Assembly (NCBI GenBank): GCA_021401465.1
Contig: JADDMT010000155.1
Coordinates: forward strand, 1-59,585
Length of the DNA stretch: 59,585 bases
Reading direction: 5' to 3'
Source: Teratosphaeria epicoccoides
Taxonomy: Eukaryota > Ascomycota > Dothideomycetes > Mycosphaerellales > Teratosphaeriaceae
A program made the translations under genes and the position numbers. The stretch's first letter is position 1; each line of letters begins with the position of its first letter. Below the pieces are notes generated by a model. It ran no database searches and was not told where the DNA came from. It worked only from the letters and a program-made list of their open reading frames with translations. This document shows positions 20,281 to 29,700 of this stretch, one piece after another.

Positions 20281-21279
20281 GCGGTGGAGGGTGTTATTGG
20301 CCCGTGGTGCCTATGCGCCGAGCCAACTCCATCGTCGTGAGAAGTGAGAGGTGGACGGTGGGGTTGTCCTGTGGCGCCTAAGCGCCGAGACACCATCGCC
20401 ATTGCCTGCGTAGATAGAGGTGGGCAATTTCATGACCAGCCCGCACGCAAATGCTCGGGTGCTTCTTTCTCGCTGACAACGTCTGCCATCTTTGCATCCA
20501 CGTCGAAGATGTTTGCATCATGGATCGCCGCACTCCGGGAAGTCGTCATTGCGATTCATTCGCGATCTGCAGATTGTGTCGGGTCGTCACGGCGTGATAG
20601 TACGAAAAGGGCGTGGTGCGAACAAGCAGGCGGGGCCCCATGCGCCAAGGAGCCGAAGAAGGTCCTTAACATCGAAGAAGCACCAGAGGTAAGCATTGCC
20701 TTGCCAAGCCGCTTGCCCTGAATTGTCGCTTCTATCCGAGGTTCCGTCACGGTGGCATTATTGCATTATTGCAGCATCCCGGTCCCTGTCCTGGTTACAC
20801 ACGCGTCACCGCCGACCTGGTAATCAAGCCATCCCCTCATCATCTCACGGCAACGAGGCGCCATAAGAACAACAACAATAATGAAAATAAAAATAACAAT
20901 GATAACAATGATAGGAACGGAGCCAGTAATTGAGCACGTCGCTATCGCAGGAATCTCCACCGCCCACATCGACCATGTTGCTTGTTGCATCTTGCATCTC
21001 GCGTCCGAGCGTTGGAGCAAGCGTGACCCGCGCACTCCACCCTCCACCCAGCGAGCACGGAAAGTTCGTACATGTAACAGGAACCTCATGGCGCCCGCTC
21101 TCCGCCGCTTATGATGACAACATGTTAAAACCCCCGGTGATCCTGCGTGGCCCGCATGCGACCAGCTGACGACCTCGAGATCCCCCCGGCCCGCATCCCA
21201 CATCAAGCTCGACTCGCTTTTGTCATCTGCATTCCGCTTCTTGGCTTCTGTGGCCATCGCCTCGTAGAGCGGCGACACC
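20281..21279. other. Intergenic, 1 kb, no gene supported
   Basis: Holds a short dispersed duplication, GTGGNGCCTANGCGCCGAG, at about 20303 and 20371, and an A-rich simple-sequence patch (AACAAC/AATAAAAATAAC-like, 20868-20912). Frames here are short and lack family features. Not RIPed. The end is the promoter of the amino-acid transporter. Confidence 0.45.
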
Positions 21280-22844
21280 ATGTCTCGTTCCTCGCAGGAA
21301 TCGCCATTCCACAAGGACGCGGAAAAATTCGGCGACCGTGAATTTCCAGTCCGGGAGGGCGCTGGATTGGAACGCGAGGCAACGATCCACGAGGGCGAAC
21401 AGTATGTTGCGTACGCCTCTGGCGCCTCGTTCACGAGCCCGGCTGATTCGTGCGCACAGGAAATTCCACAGGCTAGGCTGGAAACAATTGACAGTATGTC
21501 TGATCGTCGAAGCGATCGCGCTGGGATCACTTTCGATCCCAAGTTCTTTCGCCAAAGTCGGTATGGTCGCCGGGGTGATCATGACTGTCGCGCTGGGCTT
21601 GCTCGCCATCTACACGTCCTACGTTGTCGGGTACGATGCCTGCAACTGTACTCGTTGACCCGGGATCTGACAGCTCCGCAGGCAAGTGTACATGAGGTAT
21701 CCTCACCTCAAGGACTATGCAGAAGCTGTCGCCCTCATGTGGGGCAAGTTCGGCTATGAGTTGACTTCGGTTATGTTTGCGTATGTTCAATGTGGTCGAA
21801 GAATTCCTTGCTGAGGCCTCCGCTGATATACGACATAGCGGCTTCTTGATTTTGGTCGTGGGATCGCACGCTCTGACTGGCACAATCGCCTGGATCAACA
21901 TTGTGGATGAGCCTGGCATCTGTGCCTTGGTCTGGTCCGTCATCTCCGCCATCCTCCTGTTCGCGCTGGCTTTACCGCCCTCCTTTGCCGAGTTCGCGTT
22001 CCTGGGTTACATCGACTTCGTCAGCATTGTCGTGGCCATTCTGATCACCATCATCGCGACTGGTGTGCAGGCTTCCAACTCGGCGGGTGGACTGTCCGGT
22101 GTGGATTGGTCCCTTTGGCCACCAGAGGATATCACCTTCTCCTCTGCGTTCCTCAGCGTGACCAATATCATCTTTGCGTACTCCTTCGCCGTCTGTCAAT
22201 TCAGCTTCATGGCTGAATTGCACACTCCCAAGGATTATGTCAAATCGATATGGTCTCTCGGGATCATTGAGATCGTCATCTACACACTTGTCGGCGCCTT
22301 GGTGTACGCGTTCGTCGGTGCAGACGTCAAGAGCCCAGCACTGCTCTCAGCTGGTGGTGTCGTCTCCCGTGTCGCTTTCGGCATTGCGCTTCCGGTCATC
22401 TTCATTTCCGGCTCGATCAACGGCACGGTGGTGGGACGTTATCTCGTCCAGCGCATATTTCCTTACGGACCCATCAAGTATACTAACACCAAGATGGGCT
22501 GGATCGTTTGGATCGCCATCATTGCTGTCGTCACCATCGTCGGCTGGGTGATAGCAGAGGCCATTCCATTCTTCTCGGACCTGCTCGGCGTCATCTCTGC
22601 ACTATTCATCACCGGCTTCTCGTACTACTTCCCAGCTCTTTTTTGGTTTTGCTTGATCAAGGAGGGTCCATGGTACAAGGGCTGGCACAACCTCGGCTTG
22701 TCCTTGTTGAACGGGATCGTCTTCCTGATCGGCATTGGAACGTTGGGCATGGGTACATATGCTGCAGTGCAGGATATCATTGACTCATATGACTCTGGTA
22801 ATGTGCGAGGAGCGTTCACTTGCGATTCCAGCTCATATACTTGA
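21280..22844 (+). CDS. AAAP-family amino-acid transporter, 4 exons
   Basis: A membrane amino-acid/proton transporter of the Aa_trans family (fungal neutral amino-acid permeases, Mtr-like). Exons I derive: 21280-21401, 21460-21630, 21682-21780, 21839-22844, giving 465 residues. Introns are 58, 51 and 58 nt with donors GTATGT, GTACGA and GTATGT, CTGAY-type branch sites (CTGAT, CTGAC, CTGAT) and AG acceptors. Joined, the protein reads EGEQKFHRLGWKQLT..., SLSIPSSFAKVGMVAGV, YTSYVVGQ, MRYPHLKDYAEA, then VTNIIFAYSF, AELHTPKDYVKSIW, GWVIAEAIPFFSDLLGVISALF. All are typical of the family, with about 11 hydrophobic segments. The exact substrate is unknown. Converges with the SDR gene. Confidence 0.92.
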
Positions 22845-23193
22845 GAGCTTTCAAAGTCAGAGACAAGTCTAGAGCCATACGTGATAGAGTGTACATATCT
22901 TGGGCGGTATCTTGAGTCTTGAAAGCGCCCCGTTTACAATTTGCAAGCTACTCTTTCAACATGTGAAGTGTCTTCCTTACGCGTGATTGCCAGTCGACAC
23001 CTAGCGAGTGACATACATGCTTGCTTCGCTTAGGTCGCCGTTCGCAATCTAAAACTTGTTCGACAGCAGAGTCAGGCCTGACCAGCTGTGAACGCTTCTA
23101 CGCCTTACGCGAGCGACATCAAGGAGGAGCAGCAGTGCGAGTGGGAAGTCTGATGCAAGGCGCCAGCAAGAAATGTCCTTCGATTCCGCTCGC
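22845..23193. other. Convergent 3' intergenic region
   Basis: Lies between the stop codons of the transporter and the SDR gene and should hold both 3' UTRs and terminators. No frame or repeat worth reporting. Confidence 0.45.
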
Positions 23194-24156
23194 TTAAAAC
23201 ACAATCCCGCCACCATCGATGACCATATCCGCACCATTGATGTAGCTTCCCGCCCTGCTCGCCAACAGCACGCACATGCCGTCCAGCTCGCCGACAGCAC
23301 CCATGCGTCCCATTGGATTGCGGCTCGCCCAACTCTCTCTCGCCTGCTTGATGGTGCCTTCGCCTGCATTGAGGATCGTGTCCATGTAGCCAGGCGAGAT
23401 GGAATTCACACGAATGCCATGCACTGCCCATTCGGCCGCCAGACTCGATTTCATCGCCACGATCGCCGCTTTCGACACGTTGTACGCGACTTGCGGCTGG
23501 GGAAAGTTCACTCTGTGCGCGGATATCGAAGCCGTGAAAGTTATGCTGCCGCCGCCAGTGTCCTGGGATTTGATCTGTCTCGCCACGGCTTGCGCGCAGA
23601 GGAAGGAGCCCGTGGTATTGACATCGATGGTCTTACGCCAGGTGGCATCTGAGATGTCGATAGCGTCCACTACTCCAACGATGCCAGCGAAGCAAAACAG
23701 ATGCTCGATGCTGCCGAGGGTCTTGGCGGTACTCTCGACCGCCTCGGCCACACCGCCGGCGTCCGTCACGTCCACACCTATGCTGAAGACCCTAGTGCTC
23801 GGGAAGTCCTTGGCCAGCGCTACGACATCGCTCTGAGACGAGCGGAGGGTCGACTCCAAATCCCAAAGTGCAAGACCAGCTGCGCCGTGTTCTAGAAGCG
23901 CGCGGGCAGCTGAGAGGCCCAGCGTCCCTGCACCACCGGTCACTGCCGGCGATGTGAGTCGTGATGGCGCGACGGGGGAGACGAGGACTGACCTACCCAC
24001 TGCATTGCCTTCTACAGCGAAGCGTGCCAGCGCTCTGCCTTCTGCGTTCAGATAATGAGGCAGCGGCGGGGGCGGCGCGGTCAAAGACGCCGACGAGCCA
24101 TCTGAGAGTCTCATGAAGGCTATCTCACGCGAGGTGAGGCTGTCGCGGTCGGCCAT
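23194..24156 (-). CDS. Short-chain dehydrogenase/reductase (SDR), 2 exons
   Basis: A classical NAD(P)-dependent SDR. I read the gene as complement of 23997-24156 joined to 23194-23942, with a 54-nt intron (23943-23996; donor GTAGGT, branch CTCAC, acceptor CAG). The intron is a multiple of three and has no stop, so the unspliced frame also stays open. Splicing gives NAVVTGGAGTLG, restoring the beta strand before the TGGxGxxG cofactor motif. Other motifs: FAG in place of NNAG, the VNTTGSFLCAQ helix, a catalytic Ser in TFTASIS, YNVSK (YxxxK), and IRVNSISPGYMDT. The SPGYMDT...NPMGRMG tail resembles fungal arabinitol/polyol dehydrogenases, but the substrate cannot be fixed. About 302 residues. Confidence 0.9.
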   Translation of the reverse strand: MADRDSLTSREIAFMRLSDGSSASLTAPPPPLPHYLNAEGRALARFAVEGNAVGRSVLVSPVAPSRLTSPAVTGGAGTLGLSAARALLEHGAAGLALWDLESTLRSSQSDVVALAKDFPSTRVFSIGVDVTDAGGVAEAVESTAKTLGSIEHLFCFAGIVGVVDAIDISDATWRKTIDVNTTGSFLCAQAVARQIKSQDTGGGSITFTASISAHRVNFPQPQVAYNVSKAAIVAMKSSLAAEWAVHGIRVNSISPGYMDTILNAGEGTIKQARESWASRNPMGRMGAVGELDGMCVLLASRAGSYINGADMVIDGGGIVF

Positions 24157-24590
24157 GTTGGTGGGACGAGTTTACGTCGAATCTGCACAGTGCGGTGAGT
24201 CTTTTCTTGGGGCGCTTCGTTGCGGACGAGATCCAAGGCAGGACCGGTCTCTCCAACCTACCGTGAAAGGCTTTGTATATTCAGTTGAGCTTCCTCGCCT
24301 AACTGTGTTGCTTCTAAACGATTGTGGACCAGGAGGATCACCGTCGACCTGCTGCAGATCTCTGATGTCGTCAAAGTTCCACCTGCCCGAATAGGAAGGG
24401 CGGTGCGCTGTTGGGAGCGAGTGTGAGATTACTACTGAGTTTTCGACTTTCGGACTTCACTTCGTGTTTTCACATGGTATTGTCGCTATTGTGACTGCGA
24501 ACGCAGCGCGAATAGCACAGGATTGTGTATCCTCTGATTGTATAGTGAAGTGTCCTGTGATTGTATAGTGAAGTGATGTTAGTAGGTACA
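24157..24590. other. SDR promoter side and edge of the gene island
   Basis: Normal composition up to about 24580, then a sudden shift to TA-rich, RIP-like sequence. A perfect-spaced tandem repeat sits at the border (see 24530-24575). Confidence 0.45.
24530..24575. repeat. 23-bp tandem repeat, two copies
   Basis: TCCTSTGATTGTATAGTGAAGTG occurs at 24530-24552 and again at 24553-24575 with one mismatch. It marks the junction between the gene island and the transposon block. Confidence 0.75.
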
Positions 24591-25322
24591 AATATTTTCG
24601 ATTATAGTACCTTCTTCGCTATTACTATGCTATCTACCTACACTGTTTGACGACTCCTCTACTAAGATACTAGCGATACTGCTACTAACATAGCCTAACA
24701 GTAAGTATTCGCAGTGTATTTATGCTAGTATTTAGCTAACAGAGCCTTTAGATTACGCAAGCTAACTACCTCTAGCTCCTATGACTTCTAGTATATTGAT
24801 TAGTCTGACTAGGACGCCCTCATCCAAGAGAATAAGCTAGCGCAGGCACGTAAATTCGATTAATCTAGCTATATTATAGAGACAGATAATAGCAAGATAG
24901 TACTAAGTCTATACAATGAATATAATAAGCATAAGCTTAACTATAAGGTCTTTAGTAACTAGTCTGACAAGGCATGCGCCTATTACAAGCGCTTTAGCAA
25001 GAGTCCTTACTTTGCTATAATAGTACATAAGCCTACAATTAAAGAGAAGATAGAGGTGCTTAAGTAGAGGCTAGCTGCAAGTAAGGCGCGAGTAGTGTAG
25101 CTAAAGGCTAAGCTAGTAGCAGTCAAGGGGGTTAATAATGCAGGTAGTAGTATAGTTGTTAGCATAAACACAGGTACGATTAGGGCGCAAGTCAAGGAAT
25201 TAGCAGGTCTTGTTAGCGCTTACTTAGAGCGCATTATATAGTAGAGTTAGCATATTGTCGACTTGAAGCTGTAGGTATAGCAGTTATAGCAGGATACCTT
25301 TAGTAGCAGTCTTCTAGCATAC
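24591..25322 (+). pseudogene. RIP-decayed frame with Cys motif and coiled coil, of unknown transposon origin
   Basis: On the plus strand a degraded frame reads IIETDNSKIVLSLYNEYNKHKL, then KACAYYKRFSKSPYF, then a heptad-like charged stretch (TIKEKIEVLK, RLAASKARVV, LKAKLVAVK). The stops are TAG. CAYYKRFSKSPY would be C-x2-C-x7-C if the Tyr codons TAC were once TGC. It recalls the Cys-plus-coiled-coil accessory frames of the nearby elements but does not match them by eye. It lies just upstream of element C's 5' LTR. Family unknown. Confidence 0.4.
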
Positions 25323-25681
25323 TAATACGGTTAATACTAGGGGGCTATTAGAACTACATAGGTTCTAATGCCTGCCTTTAGCATGTAGTGACCTTGCTAC
25401 ACATAGTAAGGGGGTCCTTCGTACATACATTAGCTTATATGTTGTCTAAGTAGGATTAATAGTTAACATAGGATGCCTTACGTTACTAACCCTATGATAC
25501 CCCTACAGGAATAGGCTTAGACATGCTTTCCCTAATTAAGGGGCGTCAGGGGTTATAAGCACCCTTAGCGCTACCTCTGTAATAAGCAGAAAGCAGCGCT
25601 ATCTTGTACCTATTAAAAGGTCAGATTACTCTGTTACACTACAAGATATTTTTATATTATATAGTATATACATCTATATTA
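25323..25681 (+). repeat. Family-2 LTR, 5' LTR of element C (359 bp)
   Basis: Begins TAATACGGTTAATACTAGGG (ancestral TGATACGG, as in 53293) and ends ACATCTATATTA (ancestral ...TATCA, as in 42399). So the termini are TGATA/TATCA with RIP changes. The same 360-bp unit lies at 38498-38857, 42040-42399, 45325-45684, 52932-53291 and 53293-53652. Confidence 0.8.
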
Positions 25682-25959
25682 GTTCTACTTTCTCCCCCCT
25701 ACTTTGTAGTCTAGTAGAGAATACTACGATATGTCTAGAGTACTACGTACTCGCAACTAACGCGTAGCAAGCGCTATCCTAAGCGCCTGTAATAGCGAAG
25801 CTAGCCTAAGTAACTAGCCTGTAGAAGTACCTCCTACAAGTGACACTACATTAAGCGACGGTTCTACTAGAGGCTAATTACATAGCGGACAAGGTAATAG
25901 GCCCCCTGTATAGGGACTGCAGCTAACCCTGACTATCGACCTAGCCCTTGTAGCCATGA

Positions 25960-26960
25960 TTGTCAATTAGGTTGCAAACTGCCTTGCAAACTAGAGCTAG
26001 AGCCGCACTACCTCTAGTAGCGACAACAGAGAGGACGACGAAGACGTCGCTATAAGCGGTACTAATAAACTAGCAGATGAAGAAATCTAGCGAGTGTTCA
26101 CGCTAGGGACCTACAGAGACAACTTGCTAGCAGGCGCAGACTCTCTGCATGTGCCTGCAAGTCTAGTGCCTAAATTCGAGGCTATAGTAGGCTAACCTAG
26201 AGGCAGTCGTAATACATGCAACCTGAAGCTATTTAAGGGAGACACCTTAAAGGAGGCTCGAACTTTCTTGTAGGCGTGTAAGGCAGTTTTTATGCTTAAC
26301 CTACGCGGATATTCTACAGAGGGCAAACAAGTCGCCTTTAGTGTAATGTAGCTTGAAGAGGATAAAGAACCTCGTAATAATTAGCATAAGCGGTATAACT
26401 TTATGCGGGTCTATAATAGAACATATACATAGGCGGACTTTCGCTAGTTCTATGTTAACTAGGTTAAGGATCTAGGGAACCGCGCCCTTACTATGTCTGT
26501 TAAGTATAAGAAGGCTAAGTAGGGGAAGGGACAAACTACCTCTAGCTTCGCTACCTACCTTGCTACACTCGAGAGACAGATGCTACTATATACTAAGATG
26601 TAACGTATGTAGCACCTACTCGTCAAACTTAATAACAATCTTCAGAACATAATCATGACTTTTCATGAACTTCTAACAACTTAGTAAGACCTTGTGTCCC
26701 TTATGACACGTATAGAGATTACCTTAAAGCGAAATGGAAAATTAGGCAGCAAGGATAATAAGCGTCTAAGCCCTAAGGACCTACTAAAGGGCTGCTATTA
26801 TAAGCGCCCTAAGGGTCATGTCTAACGCGGTAGTTCATTCTAGAGGAGCAAGCCCTCTAAGCCTAAAGATAGTAGTAAGAAGCCTCCGAGTAGCTACTAC
26901 ATTTGTAGAGCGAGAGACTACTAGGTAGCTTGCTGTCCTAAACGAAGTGATAGGAAAAAG
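25960..26960 (+). pseudogene. Gag remnant of element C
   Basis: The plus-strand frame matches D's gag (SVMQLEEDKEPRNN, FATYLATLERQML, IIMTFHELLTT, TRIEITLKRN). It ends in a CCHC knuckle at 26894-26938 that reads Y-YI-C-RARD-Y-xVAC-C. First Cys and His have become Tyr, while the last Cys is kept; D shows the opposite pattern. Many TAG stops at Gln sites. Confidence 0.75.
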
Positions 26961-27158
26961 GTAAGCAAGGTGTCTGAAACCTCCCTAGAGGGGAGGCGAA
27001 AGAAGGACAAGCCTAAAACAACCGAATAGCTACTACGGGTATCTAAGCTGTCTGTTACTAATAGTGTAGACTTGTGGCCTACCTAGCGCCTATCTAGTAC
27101 GGTCTGAGTTAATAGCTCGCTTAAGCTAGTAGACTATATACTAGACGACCTTGCGGAG

Positions 27159-27163
27159 GTTAA
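27159..27163. repeat. Target-site duplication GTTAA, left of element B
   Basis: GTTAA directly precedes B's LTR and recurs at 34722-34726 directly after B. Elements D (near 55133) and E (near 51455) show the unduplicated GGAGGTTAACGTGATA. This proves a clean integration of B into C. Confidence 0.92.
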
Positions 27164-27604
27164 TGTCATAAGGGTAGGTGCCGATAGCAGGAAGGTGACT
27201 AGGTGTTAGACTTACAGAGCTGTGAAGAATATCGACAATAGCAGTTAACCTTGTAACTAACTATCCCCTAGGGAAAGGGAATTAAATTAAGCACGAAGCT
27301 CCTAACTACCTATCCTAAAGCTATCCCTATATACTAGAGAGACAGAGCAGCTCTGTTAGATCTGTTAACAGACCTAACAGATCCGTGTCTATAGATCTGT
27401 AGACTACCCCTACAGATCTAAGGGTCTATTATCCTGTGACAGATCCCTTCTTCCTTATAGGCCTGTAGATCTGTAGACTAACCCTACAGATCCGGGGATC
27501 TATCCTTACGTGACAGATCCTTTCTCCTATAACTATGCCTATAACTCATAGCACTTAGGACCCTTATAATCCTGAAACCTATAGTACTCCTAACACTCAT
27601 GACA
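27164..27604 (-). repeat. Family-1 LTR, 3' LTR of element B (441 bp)
   Basis: TGTCATAAGGG...CTCATGACA. Same length as the partner at 34281-34721. On the minus strand it follows the purine tract at 27605-27618. Confidence 0.92.
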
Positions 27605-27618
27605 CTATCCCCCTCTTA
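27605..27618 (-). promoter_or_regulatory. Polypurine tract of element B
   Basis: On the minus strand the sequence reads TAAGAGGGGGATAG immediately before the 3' LTR, the usual place of the plus-strand DNA primer of LTR retrotransposons. This fixes the element's orientation. G has the same tract at 56948-56961. Confidence 0.8.
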
Positions 27619-27684
27619 GCCTAGCTCGTCCCTAAGCTACCTTATTAGTGCGGGGTTTCTCTTGTCATTTCTTTTTGTGCTATA

Positions 27685-28446
27685 ATGTCTTCTCTTTCTA
27701 AATCACTGCCTTATGTCATCCTAGACACTAACGCCCCTTTAACGCAGAAACGTAAACGCCACGCGAATCAAATCTATCGTTAGGGCTAGGACAACATGAA
27801 GTCCTATACTTAGTGTCAAGAGTTAAAGCTTGTTTGTTAGGTACACATTTCCTTGGGGAAATGTTCGTAATGTCACTTTAGTAACTGTCGGAGTTACGAC
27901 GCGAAGGTGACAGAGGTCGAATAGAAGAAGTTAGGTAATTAGCGGAAAAGACTAATTACTGATCTTGATCATGCGAAGGCAGTCTTAGCCGAGGCTTCGC
28001 AGAAGATAATAGAGGCGCATGTAAAGGAGATACGTCTTCGAAAATAGTTAGACATAGTCAACTAGGAGGTCGAGGATAGTCACGCTCTCGAGGAGCGTGA
28101 GATTAGGGAGGATGAGGCCGAGGAACAGGCTCTCTCGCAGGCTAGGTTTCTTCTTAACCTAGATCCTTTAGCGGGCCTCGCTCTTAGTCCTACGACATAG
28201 AGTGTAATAGGGGGTTTTACTAACGCCTCATATTAGGGTTTCCTGGATGGCGTGATAGCCGAGCCGATCGACAGTGTCCTGCAGGAGTCTAGTCGTGGCT
28301 TAGGATCTTCTTCCTAGGTTCGTTCCTTTCTTGAAACTTCGTATCTTTTGCTAACAGTTTCGCAGATGTTCTAGGGGTTCCTAGGTGTTCTCGGTACTCC
28401 TATATCCTTCCCATTTACTAAGTACTCTCGCTGTCTGTCCCGCTAG
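27685..28446 (+). pseudogene. Opposite-strand accessory ORF of family 1 (element B copy)
   Basis: Runs opposite to gag-pol, between the chromodomain end and the 3' LTR. One frame stays open for 253 codons apart from 13 internal stops (12 TAG, 1 TAA). It starts MSSLSKSLPYVILDTNAPL, followed by a basic KRKRHANQIYR. A cysteine cluster comes next: in copy G the spacing is C-x2-C-x6-C-x8-C-x2-C with a sixth Cys (kept in B) four residues on, close to the fungal Zn2Cys6 pattern. Then comes a charged coiled coil (KRLITDLDHAKAVLAEASQK..., EVEDSHALEEREIREDEAEEQ) and a Ser/aromatic tail. A 1-bp deletion near the end (relative to G) shifts the last codons. The start is only 80 bp from the LTR, so antisense LTR transcription may drive it (inference). 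Function unknown. Confidence 0.7.
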
Positions 28447-29700
28447 CGAGTGTCGACAATCTTCTTGACAGAGTACTTAGGTTCTTCTACTTTAGGGTCA
28501 AGTAGTAAGGGTTCCGTTTGTAGTGCGGCGTCTAGCGCTACTTGTTCTAGCAGAGAGACATAGAACACAGGGTGTACTCTCATCTGCTTAGGTAGCTGTA
28601 ACTTAAAATTAACTAGTCCTTTCTTGGCCTTAATCCTAAATAGTCCTAGTTTTACAGCGTCTAGTTTTTTACTTGGCTTGTCTAATTTGATGTGACAGCG
28701 GAGGAGATACACCTTGTCCCCCTCCTTTAGAATTAGTCCCTTAATTCTCTTACGATTCGCGTACTATGCCATGTTCTACTAATAGAACTACAGGTCGAGT
28801 CGTGCTTCTGTTTGCAGTCAGCGTAGATGTTCTACTCGTCCGAGTACTACTAGGTTCGGATTACTAGCTAAGACATCCGGGATGTCTTTCATAGCTAATC
28901 TATATGCCATCTGAAAAGGCGAGAGTCCTGTCGACTCTGCTAGCGTACTATTATACGCGAGCTGTGCCATTAGCAACAACTCTACCTAGTTGTTCTAGTC
29001 CCTATTCACATAGGATCGAAGGTACTATTCTAACGTCTGATTTAGACGTTCTGTCTGTCTATCCGTCTAAGGGTAGAAGGAAGTACTTAGTTAATGTTTG
29101 ACCTAGAATTGTCTTATTAGGGCTCTCTAGAAGTTAGAGGTAAACACGGATCCTCGATCCGTTACTAGGTCCTGTAGCATGCCGTGTAGTGCTACTACCT
29201 ATTTGATGAAGACATGCGCGATATCTTTAGTCTTAAAGTCTTCGCGGTAAGGGATAAACTTCCTAAACTTAGTGAATTAGTCGACTACTACTATGATCCT
29301 GTCAAAGAACTCATTCGTAGCGGGTTCTCTCGACTAAGGTAGTTTAACGATGAAATCCATAGTAAGCGACTCCTATGGCCGTTAAGGTACCTTAAGTAGT
29401 CGTAGTAGCCTATATAGTTTGTAACGGTCATGCTTACTTTGTCAGCAAGTCACATATCGACAGACGTAGTCCTCGATTGCCTTGCTCATCCTAGGGAAGT
29501 AATATTCTTGTCAGAGAATTTGCTTCATTTTAGACACTCCTAGGTGTCCTGCCTGAGGTACGTCATGTCGGAGTTGTAGCAGCTCTAATCGTAAAGACGT
29601 TAGCATGTATACTAATCCTTGAAACAGAAGGAACTTCGTCTTCCTAATCCTCCTGTCTATTCATGTCTTCGCGGACAGCAAGTGTAGTTAGGTCATAGAC
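28330..29700 (-). pseudogene. Integrase and chromodomain of element B
   Basis: The minus strand shows the integrase zinc region (AGHLGVSKMKQIL...YYFPRMSKAIEDYVCRYVTC, near 29440-29590), the catalytic core downstream, and the C-terminal beta domain (KLGLFRIKAKKGLVNFKLQLP, MRVHPVFYVSLLEQV, 28510-28680). Then comes YSVKKIVDTR and the chromodomain (REYLVNGK, then after a 1-bp deletion GYRSTENT-x-EPLEHL). Copy G lacks that deletion and reads EYLVKWEGYRSTENT. Chromodomains steer integration to marked heterochromatin in related elements. Confidence 0.85.

Noticed and set aside
5843..24156. A biosynthetic or nutrient-use gene cluster in the island
   Set aside because: The genes are unrelated housekeeping and transport functions with separate promoters; no backbone enzyme or cluster regulator is present.
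24530..24575. CRISPR-like or telomere-like repeat
   Set aside because: Only two adjacent 23-bp units without spacers in a eukaryotic context; a simple tandem duplication.
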